Assembly (NCBI GenBank): GCA_020746835.1 | Contig: JAGPNK010000005.1 | Span: forward strand, 1,798,001-1,862,000 | Direction of reading: 5' to 3' | DNA: 64,000 bases | From: Stachybotrys elegans | Taxonomy: Eukaryota; Ascomycota; Sordariomycetes; Hypocreales; Stachybotryaceae | In this document: positions 1 to 15,001 of the stretch, in pieces | How the letters are laid out: the number at the start of each line of letters is the position of its first letter | How positions within the stretch are numbered: position 1 is the first letter of the stretch | Made by a program: the position numbers and the translations under genes | The notes under the pieces: generated by a model | The model's database searches: none | Seen by the model: the letters and a program-made list of their open reading frames with translations, nothing else | What the model was told of the DNA's origin: nothing

Positions 1-20
1 GTCATTGATACATCGCCAGG

Positions 21-552
21 ATGGAGCCTCGGGCGCGAGCCGGCAAGCATGTCGGCAAGATGAGCTTTGCTCACAACGAGCGTGCGCTTCCCATTCCCTT
101 TGCAAATTGAGTCTCGAGATGGCTGGTGCTAACCTGATACCCTAGTGGCCCAGCTTCTGTTTGCCCACGGCGACGTGAAGAACCCCCTCCCGGAAACGGT
201 GCGCGTTCTCGATGAGATCCTCACCGACTTCATGCAATCCATCGCCTTCGAAGCTACCCGCGCCGCACACTACTCGGGCCGGCAGAAGATCAAGTACGAA
301 GACTTCGAATTCGCCTTCCGCAAGAACCCCGCCTTCCTCGGCAAGGTACAGGAGGTCTTTGAGAAGCAGAAGGAGATCAAGAAGGCCCGCGAGATCCTCC
401 GCGACGGCGAGGATGAGATTATGCAAGACGCCGCCGAGGAGGAGAAGAAGCGTGAGAAGGGAGAGCCCAGACCTGAGCGCGTCGAGGAGCTTCTCGGCGA
501 GGCTGACGACGACGCCGAGGCCGAGGCAGATGCCATCGGAAAGAAACGATGA
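21..552 (+). CDS. taf13: TFIID subunit 13 (TAF13), histone-fold protein
   Basis: Encodes the small histone-fold subunit TAF13 of the general transcription factor TFIID, which pairs with TAF11 in the nucleus during RNA polymerase II pre-initiation complex assembly. I read two exons, 21-81 and 146-552, giving 155 residues. The 64-nt intron starts GTGCGC, has a GCTAAC branch site and ends CCCTAG. The first exon supplies a short basic N-terminus (MEPRARAGKHVGKMSF) and the splice creates a leucine just before AQLLFAHGD. The histone fold runs over about residues 20-95 (LFAHGDVKNP, VRVLDEILTDF, IKYEDFEFAFRKNP), followed by an acidic and basic tail. Length and motif order match the fungal family. The ATG at 21 is the first in frame visible, but it lies close to the window edge, so a further upstream start cannot be excluded. 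Confidence 0.9.
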
Positions 553-3106
553 AGAGACATCACCAAGCATGAACCATGAGCCATAAGATTGGCTCAGCAT
601 TCTGCGGGGTGATGCTTCGGCTGACCTGCGCCACTGATCCGACGGCCTCGTTATACTTATTCCCGGCTGACCTGCGATGAGGTGACGATGTCGACAAACT
701 TTGGTAAATTCCGAAGCTCCAGAGCTGCGACAATTGCCAAATTCTTTCCGTTTGCGGAAGGAAAGCCCGGGGCCATGGACATTGCCAGCTATTACGTGGT
801 GCAACAACACACGCAGCGATGGGAATCTTCGGCTTCTTCGTTTCTGATGACCAAGCATCGCATGTGACCCGGCCGGTGGCCGCCTCGCGTTATGGCTTGC
901 AAGCCGCAGCAGAAACCCCTTTTCTCTTCTTTTACTTCGGTCTTGGAGTCATCCAGCCCCAGATCTCTCGGCTGCTCCGGCTATTGCTTGATCCGGAGTC
1001 TGCTCAGTATTACCGATCCTGCCCGGTGTCCCGGCGTCCTCGTTCTGGTCAACAGAGCCGCAATCCGTGTTACCTGTACTCTCCACGTGCGCGGGGTACC
1101 GCCTTTCAGGGCAGGATGTGGTTCTTGAGGAGGGACGGCGTTTGCTTATCCGGTGGTGCTCAGCCTTCGGCACCTGCCTAGGCTCGAGACCAATTGTCCG
1201 CTATAGCAAATCTTAAGCTGAGGGGGGTTGATGCTGAGCTTTCACGAGATGCGGAGGTCCTTCGTGCTCTTTTCAAACACCGCACACTCAGCTGTGCATC
1301 CCATTGTTTGTAAACATGATCAGAGTTCCGTCACTCCGACGGTTATCAGTGGATTGGCTACCGAATAGATACAGACAGAAGTTAATCACCGCCACTCTGA
1401 CAGGAGCATAAGCCAAAGAAAAATTTTATGGCCTGCGTTCCGAGCACGAGGCTTGAAAAATATTTGAGTAATGTTTGTCAAAACACGTAGAGCTTCCAGT
1501 CCAGTGTTGTGAGAGCAAAAGCTTGTCCCCCAAGAATTTCTCTTCCCTTCCCAACCTCTCCCAACCTCACGCCGGGCTGGCATTTGATCCCCCAACATGT
1601 ACTACCTCCTCAACCAGACCGCTCCAGTCGCTTGATTGCTGCCGTCGCCTCGCCGCCCGCCTCGATTCTACGAGATGGCAATGATCCTAGCCGCGACGTC
1701 CCAGCCCTTCGGAGCGCTGATGAGCACGGGCGCGCAGCTGCTCAAGCTTGAGGGCACGCCATAGGACCGACCGTCTGCTGTATGCGTGACACTCCAAGAG
1801 TGCCAAGGCAGTGAGCACATCCTCTTCTGAGCATACTGTACTTTGCTATGACGTGTGTCATCGGCTCAATAACTTTCAGGTGCCGGGATCGACATCGGCT
1901 AGCCGTTCCTCGGATGGATCAACGTCACATCGTGGTGGGAGCGATGTCTTCTACTCCCCAGTCTTTGGCACTGTAGTGCAGTACATGCTCTTCGGGGAGT
2001 TCGCAGCCAACAATTCGAACCAAGCAAACTCGATGATATATATACACATGCTGCTCGTCGTGGCGATTAACGATCGGCCTTGGGGGGCATAGCACTACAT
2101 GGACGCACTCAACTCTCGCTAGATATATCTTGATGGCGGATCGTGCCACCGTGACCATGTTTTCGCTGGAGGCTGCTCTCGAGGACAGGGGAGGGAAGCC
2201 CAAGGTGCACCGATCCTATCACATTTTAGAGCTGCACAATAAGATCATTAGCAGGGCTGCCGGCAGAGGCCATCGCCGGGGCTGTGGATGGAGGTCATGA
2301 ATGTTGTTGTTCTTAAAGGCCCTAAAGGCAAGCTGAAAGGATCAAAACTACACCTTGGCGATTATGACCTATATTTACCAACAACCCGAATAGCAATATG
2401 GCCTTTATTGAAGCAGACCTCTGTTTGCGCCGACCGATCGGTACGCTTAGGGTAATCATGTTATTGCCTTGCTATCCTGATCCCGCTTCTTCCATAGGCA
2501 GAACTCGAGGGCTTCGTCGGCGGCAATTTCAAGCTTCGCGTCTCATACATTGATAGGCTCAACACTTGCCTGCTCGTCTTGGTTGCAAGGCAGCCATGTG
2601 AATACGCAACGCCCTTTCAAGCCTGCTCGGTCACTGTCCTTTCGACGAAGGTGCTGAAGCCACGTGTGAAGTCAAGGTAACAGCAGTGACGCAATCGAGG
2701 AGCTGCGTGTAAGTCGGAATAAGAATGGAACCATTCAGGATACTTTCCAGAAGTCATCCGAGGCTTGGTGGTGCAGCGCCTCGGGCCAGCCACGTTGTGT
2801 GAATAGAGTATGGCAACGGCATATACCTTAATATAGAATCCGGCGGTGGCACAAACTACCACGAGGCTCTGCGATTACCTCTAGGCTAGTCCCATCTTCC
2901 CAAGCCTCTCGTAACGTATGTACGCCTCCACCCGCTGGAGCCTTTCAACTACCTACTGACACACTTATCATGACACTTGCCATTATCTCCGTTTCCCAAT
3001 TGACTTTGACTTTTCAATTGCCTTTACCGTCTTTACCGCTCTGTATCCACCGCCATGCACTACCCGTTGACAACATCCGGCTGGGAGACAATGTAAGAGA
3101 AAGGTT
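553..3106. other. Gene-free 2.5 kb between TAF13 and the HMG-box gene
   Basis: I see no intact gene here. Around 1597-2250 there are short coding-looking stretches, for example FYEMAMILAATSQ read from about 1657 and MLFGEFAANNSNQ from about 1985. They fall in different frames, have stops between them, and have no family I can name, so they may be the worn remains of a gene. I found no tRNA, rRNA or long repeat. The left part must hold the TAF13 3' UTR and terminator, and the right part the HMG-box 3' UTR. Confidence 0.4.
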
Positions 3107-5244
3107 TCATTTCTGACGCCAGTGGTGAGGCACCCAATCACGGAAGGATCCTTCCCTTATCCACTCCATGACTTCAAAGCAAACGCGTCTTTCTGTGCCT
3201 TCGTCGATTCGGCGGTGGCGGAGAACTCTGACTGTGATGAGGCCCAGACGTCGTGAAACCTCCACAGCCCCGAACCTCTGGATCTCCTCCTCGCTGCTCG
3301 GCACAACGTAGATTATAAGGTCTGGGCAGGCCGTGCCACGCCAGAGACTGGCTAGCCATTGCCAGTGTTCAGTTGGCGAGTAGTTGTCCTTGAGAGACAT
3401 GTTGCATGCGAACCGATCGGAGAGCGTCCAGCTGAACCCATCCTTGGCCAGAGCAACAGGCGTCTGCGTAGAAGATGTGGCTCGGTCATTGAAAGTGGTC
3501 ACGTCGAAAGTGTGATGTTGCTCACCAGGCACCGTCTGCACTGGCGCGGCGACACGCCCGCTGAATTGCGTGATATAGTCAAGAATCTGCTTCGATCTTT
3601 CCTGCCAAAGCATAACTGTATTCATGTAAGACGTGATGGAGTAGACTTTGGAAACCCCCGCAAGGTCATGCTGTTGGTGTCGAGGTGCGGGAGCTTGCCC
3701 TTCTGCCTGAGAAGATTCCCAAGTACGCAGCGCCACCTCTCCTGTCGCCAATAGACTTCTCTCAACTGAACTGCCGATGTCGGCCAGCACCATCGCGTCG
3801 AAACCCTCGACAGCAATAAAGGCGCCCCGGGGCCGAGCAGTGAGATTGCCTGGGATGGCCGTCGTAATCGGCTGCGAGGCTTTGGTAAGAGCTCGGAGCT
3901 TGAATGTTGACGGCAGCTCCATAATGATGTCTTCCCAGCTTCTAGCTTCACTTTGCTGTGGGCTGATTATGCCTAGCCCCGTCATAGACATGATGGAACG
4001 TGGGGAAGCGTTTTGGTTTCCCATGGCAGCCGGGACTGAGTTTGCTAGGCTGACCTGGAGAGGAGGAAGCCTCAAAGACTTGTCGAAGCCACCTGGAGTG
4101 GTGGCATCACGCTCAGCCCACGGAATGCTCAGATGCGGCCAGGGTAGCGGGCGCATGGGAGAATCTTGTGGACGTGGCAGTGAATTAGGTGTCAGACACT
4201 CTGCCCATGGTCTGATACAGGTTTGGCTGCCATCGGACACAGCGCGGGTCGGCTCGCGGATACCCCCGATTCCATTGTGTGACGCAGGATAGCCGGAAGC
4301 GCGCGGTAGGCAATGATAGGTGTCAGTTCGGCGCCTCTTGGAGTCTAAGTTCAGGGGCTCGGCCGGGTCAGTAGCCCGAACCTTGCGAGGCTGATTGGCA
4401 AACGCTAGAGGTACGTCGACGGAACGCTCATCGCTGGTTCCACGAGGGACTGGTGTACTCATGTTGACGGTTTCGGTAGGGCTCACTTCTCCGGCAGTGC
4501 TATCGATGCCGGAGGTGCCCAAGGGAGTGGCCGGAGTACAGGGAGTGGGCATCATACGCCCTTTGCACTTGGAGCACCTCTCCTGATCATCTGGTGGTGA
4601 GACTCCAGGCTGGCCAGTCTGATTTCGGCTGTTTCGACGAGGTTGATAGCGATATTCGGGGTATTGCAGCTGATGGCGGAGTTTTTCTTCAGCTGCTAGG
4701 GCCTTCCATTTCTCTCTGACCTCCGCATCCTCCTTTCTCCAAGACTGGCCAATGACTTTGGAGATATCTGGGTTGGAGAGATCGGGATACTCCGCAGAGA
4801 CTTGGGCATGATGATGCTGACGATAAAGAATGAAGGCTAGTTTGGCGTTAGTCAACCTCTCATCTCCAGCTGTTTGTGCTCTTCTCACATTCCTGAGGAA
4901 GTGAGATGGATAAAGGACCAAGCACGAAGGGGCTATGATATGCGAGCAGTGTCTTTCAACTTACCATTCCGTGGTCTTGGGATCTTGGGTGCTGGAGTAC
5001 AGAAACATATAAAATCTCGGGGCTCAGCACCGGGGCCATTGATAACATGATGCTCGCCACTCTCACTGTTTGCAGCAAGGGAGTCTTCTTCGCGTGTTCG
5101 AGACGGTAGTGCAAAGTTATTGCCAGGCAGAGTAGCTCGCGGAGCAGTTTCCACACGCTGAGCGTGATGCTCAGAGATATCTTGGGCAGGTGTAGAGATA
5201 GACTTCGCCACGAGTCGAGGCAGTGAGGGAGCAACCTCTGCCAT
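3107..5244 (-). CDS. HMG-box (MATA/Sox-type) transcription factor
   Basis: A 669-residue nuclear DNA-binding protein. Exon 1 is 5244-4965 and exon 2 is 4836-3107. The 128-nt intron (GTAAGT, ACTAACG, ACTAG) sits inside the HMG box, and splicing rebuilds the typical PRPRNAFILYRQ start. The box covers about residues 85-160, with the helix signatures NPDISKVIGQSWR and REKWKALAAEEK. It resembles the MATA_HMG class found in fungal mating-type and sexual-development regulators. A CxxC pair (CSKCKGRMM) follows the box. The C-terminal 90 residues (from WQWLASLWRGT) look folded and conserved, while the middle is Pro/Ser-rich and probably disordered. It is not at a recognisable MAT locus in this window. 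Role in mating or development is inference from the family; the exact paralogue is unknown. Confidence 0.85.
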
Positions 5245-6613
5245 GGCAAGAAGATCGCAGACAAGGAGGGAAGCTTAAGGTAGATTTGACGTGCCGGGTG
5301 CGACGAGACACAGACCTTTGAGATGTTGAAGGAGTGTGAGTGAAGAGAAGAGAGATAAACGACAGTAGGGCCTGTAGCGATGCAATGGTGCAAGAACGAG
5401 AGGGTTGGGAAAACAAAGAAGTCAAGGAAACTGGACTCGTTGATAGAGGCGGGGAAGTGAGTGATGGGAGAGAAGAAAGTGGCGTGTATGATGCAAGTAA
5501 AGTCGAACAAAGTAGTAGGGACCCAGGCTCCAAAATCAATATCAATCGAGCCGTGTGTCTTTATTAGTGTGGGTGCCTATTGATTCGCCCAAATTCATAA
5601 CAAGTTGATTCATGAAGGCTTGTTGTGCATATCAGACGTCAAGATGTGTCCTTTTGTATCAGACTAAGCGAGCACCAGGTGAGCTCGCCGGCTGTAGGCA
5701 GCTGGCAGGGCCGTCGTCTAGGTGAAGGGTTTGTGAGCGAGAGACAGTGAGAGACAGTGAGAGAAGAGAGAGATAGAGCATAGAGAGTGAAAGAGGGCCA
5801 GCTGCTCCTGGTCCTTGTGTGCCTCACATGATACCCTTCATGAGGCCTCGACGAGAAGGAGAGTAATCGATAGAGCCACCATTGGCTGACTGTCGGGATG
5901 AGGCGAGGTCGATGTGATCCCCGGCGACGGGATGACGAGGAAGGCTCCGAAGGAAGTAGTGCGTTGCCGTGACTGTGCGATATATATAAGCACGCACAAG
6001 GTATGCAAAACAAAGGCATGTACAATGAGCACGGCGCATCAATTTGCTCATGACCCCTTTCTCTAGATATTGGGCGATACCCCAACCTCCTCCGTCCCCA
6101 CGGGCAGTACACAATGTCATCGGAATGCAGAGCGTTCGCCAGCTGGAATGACAGGCGATGAGACAAGGCAGAACAATAAAAAAAAGAAGCAGTACATCGG
6201 GCAATAATAGACCATGTGAGCAGAAGGCGTGCGTGATCGTGTCTGATTTAACCCAATCTCCTGTTATCGCACCTGGTGGTTTCAAGATGTTTGTATTCAT
6301 GAGTTTTCTCGCGGATGGTGACGAGGGGAGCAGCGGCCGAGAAGAAAGATTTCACGCCGACTGACAACAAAGATGACTCCTGTTCCGGACCGTCCCCAAA
6401 TATCTGGTCAAGATTTTCCCCTGTTGAGTAAGGTAATACATGGATGGTTGGTTGTGCTGTATGGAAACCCCCCTCGAGCAGCGAAACATGCAAAAACAAG
6501 AGGCAGAAAATAGGAAAGAAAGGAAGAAGAAGAAAAAAACGCGTTACCACTCATCTCCTTGCGCCGCTGGTTTTCCCTCAAATAATTATCGACACATAGC
6601 CTGATACCTGCAA
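5245..6613. promoter_or_regulatory. Upstream region of the HMG-box gene
   Basis: This 1.4 kb lies between the HMG-box start and the 3' end of RVB1. On the HMG-box coding strand it is strongly CT-rich, as in many filamentous-fungal promoters and long 5' UTRs. No intact ORF or RNA gene is visible. The far end also contains the RVB1 3' UTR. Confidence 0.45.
5737..5796. repeat. GA-rich (CT on minus strand) simple repeat
   Basis: Imperfect GAGAGACAGT and GAGA units run through this stretch. It lies about 500 bp upstream of the HMG-box start, where CT tracts on the coding strand are common in fungal promoters. Confidence 0.7.
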
Positions 6614-8928
<2,315 letters not shown>

Positions 8929-11900
8929 ATGCCGGACTTTGAAGTTGGGCAGACAGTCCAGCTCACCGATGGCCGCAAAGGCATCGTGAGGTTCGTCGGC
9001 CAGACGAGCTTCCAAGTTGGAGAATGGATCGGTGTTGAACTCGAGGAGAAGACCGGCAAGAACGATGGCAGCGTCCGTGGCGAGAGATACTTTGACTGCC
9101 CCATGGGCTATGGCATGTTCGTCAAGCCCATGATGGCAGCCATCATCTCGCAGCCTCCTGCTCCCAAGCCTGCTGCGGTTCGCAAGCCTGCCCGGCCCAG
9201 CAGCTTCAATCCCTCCACGGGACGCTCGACTGCCGGTATAGATACGACACTCGCCAAGCGGAAGAGTCTGAATGCACCCAGCCCGAGCCCGGTACCTAAG
9301 ACGACCTCGCGGCCTTCGAGCATTGTCAGAGTGCGTGGTTCATGGACTTGATGTACCCGACAATATACTTACTGACTTCATCTACAGTCTCCAACAAAAT
9401 CCCCTACGAAACAGCTGAGTGCTACGTCAAGCGCAGCAGCATCGCGAACCGGTACCCCGTCCATTGTCCGGGTTCCTTCGGTAACAGCAAAAACTCGCCC
9501 ATCCACAGTCGGCGCGAGAACGTCTATGGGCCCACCTGCAGCACCGGCTTCCCGAAGACAGACATCTACTTCCTCTGTGGCTTCCAAACCCGGGACTGGT
9601 CCGGTTCGAACAGCCAGCGGCCGACTCTCACTGGCTGGACGCCCGATGTCGAGAACGGACCCAACCCGAAGACCTTCGAGTGACTCCCAATCAGGACGCG
9701 AGAGTCATGCTGCAGACGACATCGGGCCTGGCTCGCCGCTCAAGAGTGATGGGGAGATACTGTCACCCCAACCTACGAGCCCTGTGGTCGGCAGGGCCAA
9801 TGCTCTGGAGAAGATCGCAGCGGCAGCTGCGCCCGTAACTTCATCCACGCCGCCAACCAGGAGAACCACGGGGGCAGTGGCCTCGAGGCCCGGCGGTAGC
9901 ACTGCGGCCAGTCGAGAAATTGAGGATCTCAAATCAAAACTGAAGATTCTAGAACGGAAGCGACTCGAGGACCGTGACAAGCTCAAGCAGCTCGAAAGGA
10001 TCCAGGGGGAGAGGGACAAATTCGAGGCCATTATCCAAAAGCTGCAACAGAAATACGCTCCCCAACAAGAAGAGAATGCTGAGCTTAGAAAGATGCTCAA
10101 GGAGGCGGAGTCGAGGTTCGAGGCTGTGGAGGCCATGCAAGCTGAGCACGAAACCGAGCTGGAACTGGCCACATTGGACCGTGAAATGGCCGAAGAAACA
10201 TCTGAATATCTCAAGGTCGAACTCGAGGCTCTGAAGCTCAAGGCCGAAGAATTAGAGCTGGAGGTTGAGGTGCTCCGCGAAGAGAACGAGGAGTTTAGCA
10301 AGGGCATGACCCCCCAGGAACGTGCTAGTGCCGGATGGTTCCAGATGGAGAAGACAAACGAAAGACTCCGGGAAGCCTTGCTGCGGTTGCGTGACTTGAC
10401 ACAAGCACAAGAGGAGGAGCTGAAGGACCAGATTGCTGGGCTGGAAGAAGACTTGAAGGAATACAACGTCGTCAAGGAAGAATATGCGACATCCAAGGAA
10501 AAGCTCGTTCAGGCAGAATCGGCTGTTGAGGATCTTCGACAACGTCTCGACAACGCCATGGAAGCAGAGGACATGATCGAAGATCTGACAGAGCGCAACA
10601 TGAGTATGACGGAGCAGATCAAGGAGCTCAATGCTGTCATTGAGGATTTGGAGAGCTTGAAGGAGATTAACGACGAGCTCGAGATCAACCACGTACAGAA
10701 CGAGAAGGAGATGCAGGAAGAGCTCGACTTCAAAGACAGCATCATCACCGAGGCAGCAAGACGAGCCGGTCAGCAGGATGAGGTCATCGAAGACATGGAG
10801 TACACTCTTTCAAGGTTCCGGGAGCTCGTCACCAACCTACAGAGCGACCTCGAGGATATGCGCGCCTCGCAAGCCGTCACCGAGGGCGAATCAGAGAAGC
10901 TCAACGATCGCTCTCGCGCTATGATGGACCTGAACATGAAGCTTCAGATCTCTGCGGCAAAGGCTCAAGCCAAGACGATTGACTTGGAGCTGCGTCGCCT
11001 CGAAGCTCAGGAAGCAGAGCAGCACCTCAGCATTGTCCAGCTCTTCCTTCCCGACAGCTACCAGGAAGACAAGGACTCGGTTCTTGCTCTTCTTCGTTTC
11101 CGCCGCCTGGCTTTCAAGGCTAATCTTCTCAACGGCTTCATCAAGGAGCGAATCAACGGCCAGCCTCATCCTGGGCATGAAGATGATGTATTCGCTGGCT
11201 GCGATGCCATCGACAAGTTGGTATGGGTCTCAGCTATGTGCGACCGATTTGTCAATGATATCAGTCACTGCACCATGGAACAGTTTACCAAGTACCAGAA
11301 CGCTCTGCACGAGCTGGAGCCTGTGGAGCGTGCATTGAACGGGTGGATAGACGGCCTACGACGAGACGACCTCAAGGAACACAAGTGTGCTGATGAACTT
11401 CAGCGCACCATTGCCCTCATGTCGCATCTTGCTGAGGTCCACATCTCTGAAGGCTTGTCCAACTACGCAGACCATGTACACATGAGGTCACTCGTCATGC
11501 AGAGCCATCTCGACTCGGCCGCGGCTACTTTCAACACTCTCAGAAACATGGTTCAGCGAGTGGTTCCTGCCGATGGCGATAATGAAGAACTCGCGCAGTC
11601 CTTCGCCAAGAAGTCGGATATCGTCATTACCCAGACCAGAAGCACCAAGGTCATCGCTGGCAAGACTGTCCGCGCACTAGAGGAACTCAAGATACGTTCA
11701 TTGTCCCTGCTTCCTGACACAAGGGAAGCATTCGAGGACTGTGAGATCGCATCTCGAGAGCTGGCCAATTTGGCTCGCCAGATTGGTATCAGCGTGCATA
11801 AGATCATGGTGCAGGATGAATCCCGTACCGAGCCCTTCACATACCAGGAGATCCACGATGCCATCCATCAGGCAGTTCTGCAGACGTGCTCCGCCAGCGA

Positions 11901-12969
11901 GTCGGATCTCTTCTCCAACTACCTGGCTAAGCTACGCGTTGTGACTCAGCAAATCGCAGATCTCTCGTCACTTGCCAGCGATTTGGATCAGACACAGGAA
12001 TTTGATGTCAGCGTTGAGCCATGGCGTCTGCGGTCTCAGGAGCTCAGGACGCTCAAGAAGGTTCCTGTCGATGCGGAAGAGGAGCTGCGGCGCATCAAGG
12101 AGGAGCACAACGAAGCCCGCCGTACGATTGCTCAGCGTGACGAGCACCTCAGCACGGCTGTGCTCAAGATTGAGACTCTTGAGTCGAGGATGCGTGATGC
12201 GCAGGCCAACATCGAGCGCATCGCCAGTCTGCAGGCCCAACTGGAAGCAGCCGGCGAGCAAACCGCCAGCCTCAAGGAGGACATTGAGAAGCAAGACAGA
12301 GAACTCAGGAACCTGGAGCTAGAACGCGACAAGTGGAAGAAGCTGGCCAGCGAGACTCAGATCCTCGCAGAGAGCACAGAGGCCAGCGGCGCCAAGGTTG
12401 GTCAAGAGCGCGCAGTTGCCACGGCGCGGGAGATGGATGCCCTCAAGAAGGACATCGAAAGCTTGCAGTCTGCCGTCCGCTATCTACGGGAGGACAACAG
12501 GCGGGCACGCTTGACAGAGCAGCAGAAGTACGACTGGTTGGCCGAGCCGCTGAAGAAGCCAAAGACGGTTCCTGAGCAACGCAAGGCGATGGTGATAGCG
12601 GAAGGCAAAGATGTCCTCAGCGAGCTTGTCAAGATGACGACGTCGGCCACCATATACAGCTTCGATGCCTTGCCCAAAGACAAGCTCAAGTGGAAGCGCG
12701 ACAGGACGACACCGCAGTACCACGCTGCCATGCAGGTAGAGGATTACACTACATGGAAGAGCTGGCAGGCCGCAGTGGTAAAGAAGTCAGGGATGCTTGC
12801 GGATCGTCCCAAGGACGTGAGCAAGACGGCGCATAGGAATGCTGCAGCACGGTTGCAGATTAGACTGCCGGGCTTGGATGGGAAAATGATCCCCGGCTCT
12901 GGTCAGGATGTTGCTATTGTTGGATCACGCGAGTGGGAGGCCTTCCAGGGCCGAATGGCGCCTGTATAA
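8929..12969 (+). CDS. Dynactin large subunit p150-Glued (RO-3/Nip100-like)
   Basis: Largest subunit of dynactin, the dynein activator needed for microtubule-based nuclear migration in hyphae. Exons 8929-9330 and 9388-12969, split by a 57-nt intron, give 1327 residues. That is close to the roughly 1,350 usual for filamentous fungi, where the Neurospora orthologue is RO-3. An N-terminal CAP-Gly domain spans about residues 3-70 and has the microtubule/EB-binding core GKNDG. A Ser/Pro/Thr-rich basic linker runs to about 300. A long coiled coil covers about 310-620 and a second about 1040-1180. Between them lies the conserved dynactin domain (from about QLFLPDSYQEDKDSV). The intron lies at the end of the first basic Ser-rich stretch and keeps frame (phase 0). 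No frame break is seen. Confidence 0.96.
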
Positions 12970-13452
12970 TGAGTATTTGTTGGGGGAGAGACCGAATGAG
13001 TGTGAGAATTATATACCCAAAAGACGAATGCTCGGTATGCCATGGCGTCACAACTAACGGGATGCGTCGCCTTTCTTTTCTTTTTTAAAGCTTTGTTTCA
13101 TTTGGTTTCCATGCCTTTTCTAGTATCTTTTTTGTTTCTTCCTTTATGTCCATAGCCGGGTCCACGATTCACTGTAGATTATAGCGGCCGATATATCAAG
13201 TCTCCCTGCGCGGACAATGCTGCAGTACATCCCTTTGATATCATGATTCCCGCTTTCCCCACCATCGCACCGAGTTGTCTTGCCGGTGCGGCGGTTGGCT
13301 GCCTGACGTCTCCGTAGAGGCTTCGCCTCAAGCCGCCAGAGGGTATTCAACATATACCCTGGGTCAAACAGCAATCTCACGCCACACCTTTCCTTTCCTC
13401 CGTGTCGAAGCATGTCGCTCTCAATGCGCCGTGTCATAACCCTCCCTCCATC
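12970..13452. other. Convergent 3' intergenic region
   Basis: The dynactin and SRP19 genes converge here. There are T-rich runs near 13074-13145 in keeping with 3' UTRs and polyadenylation. No ORF is convincing. Confidence 0.4.
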
Positions 13453-14265
13453 TCAAGCCTTTCCCTTGCCCTTCTTGTCCTTCTTCTTCTTGCCGCCCTC
13501 CTCGGGCGCCATACCGCCCGCCGCTCCGCCCATCAGCGCAGCCATGGGGTCCCCCCCGCCCTGCATCTCCTTCATCATGTCCTTGAAGAGGTTTTCGGAG
13601 ACGCCGCCGCCCGTCATGGCCGGGCTCAGGTAGGGCAGCAGCTCGCCCATCTTCCAGCCGCGGGGCACGGCGGGGCGCGGGTACGGCTTGCCCTCCTCGG
13701 GCTGGAGCTGGCCGCCCATGCGGACGCGCAGGCCCATGCTGTTCTCCGTCGTGGGGTTCTGCTGCAGGTGCTTGGCGACGAGGACGTACAGGTGGTGCTT
13801 GTTGTGGATGGTGACGGCGGGCGTGTTGGTCTTGCGCAGGCCGACCTTGACGCGGCCCGGGTTCGCCCAGTCCTTGGGGTGGTACTTTTCCGGCTCGAAC
13901 AGCGTGGGCAGGCGCAGCCGCGAGCAGGCCGTCGCAATCTCCCGAGCGAGCGGGTTGTGCACGGCGAGCGAGGCGCTCACGCGGCGGCCCTCGGCGCGGG
14001 ACCGCGAGGCGTCGAAGTAGACGGGGTACAGGCACTGGAAGTCTGCGTAGGCGGACTGGTCGGCCGACGCGGGGATGACGTTCGAGGCTGGTATTCCGGG
14101 CATCATGGGCATCGGCTGCTGCTGCGCTGCGGACGGGCGAGGAGCTGCCGTCTGGTCGGGGACTCTGCGGATGATTTCGGTGTCGTCAAAGTCGTCGAGG
14201 TCCACCTCCTCGGGGTCCGAGGCTATGTCGCTGTCCGACACTTCTTCTACTTGGGCGCGAGACAT
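13453..14265 (-). CDS. sec65: Signal recognition particle subunit SRP19 (Sec65)
   Basis: SRP19-family protein that binds SRP RNA so that the SRP54 subunit can join, needed for co-translational targeting to the endoplasmic reticulum. Single exon, 270 residues. An acidic N-terminus (DPEEVDLDDFDD) is followed by a Pro/Met/Gln-rich linker. The SRP19 fold follows at about residues 78-170: FQCLYPVYFDASRS, then NPLAREIATACSRL, then PGRVKVGL. The C-terminus is Gly-rich and ends in a lysine tail (KKKKDKKGKGK), a feature of fungal Sec65 that suits RNA contact. The ATG at 14265 gives the expected acidic start and nothing upstream extends it convincingly. Confidence 0.93.
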   Translation of the reverse strand: MSRAQVEEVSDSDIASDPEEVDLDDFDDTEIIRRVPDQTAAPRPSAAQQQPMPMMPGIPASNVIPASADQSAYADFQCLYPVYFDASRSRAEGRRVSASLAVHNPLAREIATACSRLRLPTLFEPEKYHPKDWANPGRVKVGLRKTNTPAVTIHNKHHLYVLVAKHLQQNPTTENSMGLRVRMGGQLQPEEGKPYPRPAVPRGWKMGELLPYLSPAMTGGGVSENLFKDMMKEMQGGGDPMAALMGGAAGGMAPEEGGKKKKDKKGKGKA

Positions 14266-15001
14266 GTTGCTTGGTTGTGCTGGGCGTGAGTGGTCGAGGG
14301 GGGCGGGGGGAGAGCGCGCTCTGGAGGAAGGGGGTTGAGGATGATGGAATATGTTGAATGTGGTGGGATTTGGTGGTGGGGTAGTTTCCTAAACTTCAAG
14401 GTCCAGATAAAGCCAGGTGGGCCGAAATCGTGGGGTTCCCGTTGTCAGGCTAAGAGGGCTACCCTATACTGCTTCAAGATGTGGAAGGTGAAAATCAAGA
14501 TGCACCAGCATGGCCTGTTGAGCTTAGTTTCCCGGAGATTCAATGAGTGCATGTTGCAGCAATGCGTACTAGTATTTTGAGGGTGTGCTAGATGGATTTC
14601 TGGGCAGCTTCCCCTAGAATATGACTATACTCGTCACTTGTTCGGTTCAATACATAAAAAAGAGGCGATGATATAAATATCCAACAAGCAAGCCATATAA
14701 TATTATTTCGTTTAGTTGACAATCTGATGGCTACATCAACACCCGATTCCCCCATATGCCGCCCATCCTCCTTCACCGAGAAGGGATAAATTGTCAATAG
14801 ATGGAGACAAAAGCAACTACTTCCACCAATGTAACATAGACAAAGAAAACCAGGCGCAGACTGAACAGCCCCCCAAACGTTGTGCACTCCAGGGAACTCG
14901 GCAGCACTCTGGTAGCAAAACTCCAAGCGATAGAGGTGCAACTGGTACCCTGCGACGTACGCAGGGAGAAGCACGCGCACCGTCTTGTAACTCTTTTTGG
15001 T
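14266..15001. other. Intergenic region between SRP19 and the CCCH gene
   Basis: Contains the SRP19 promoter on the left and the 3' UTR of the minus-strand CCCH gene on the right. The ORFs here are short, and I see no RNA gene or repeat. Confidence 0.4.

Noticed and set aside
13402..14289. 295-codon ORF on the plus strand
   Set aside because: Antisense to SRP19, produced by the high GC of that gene.
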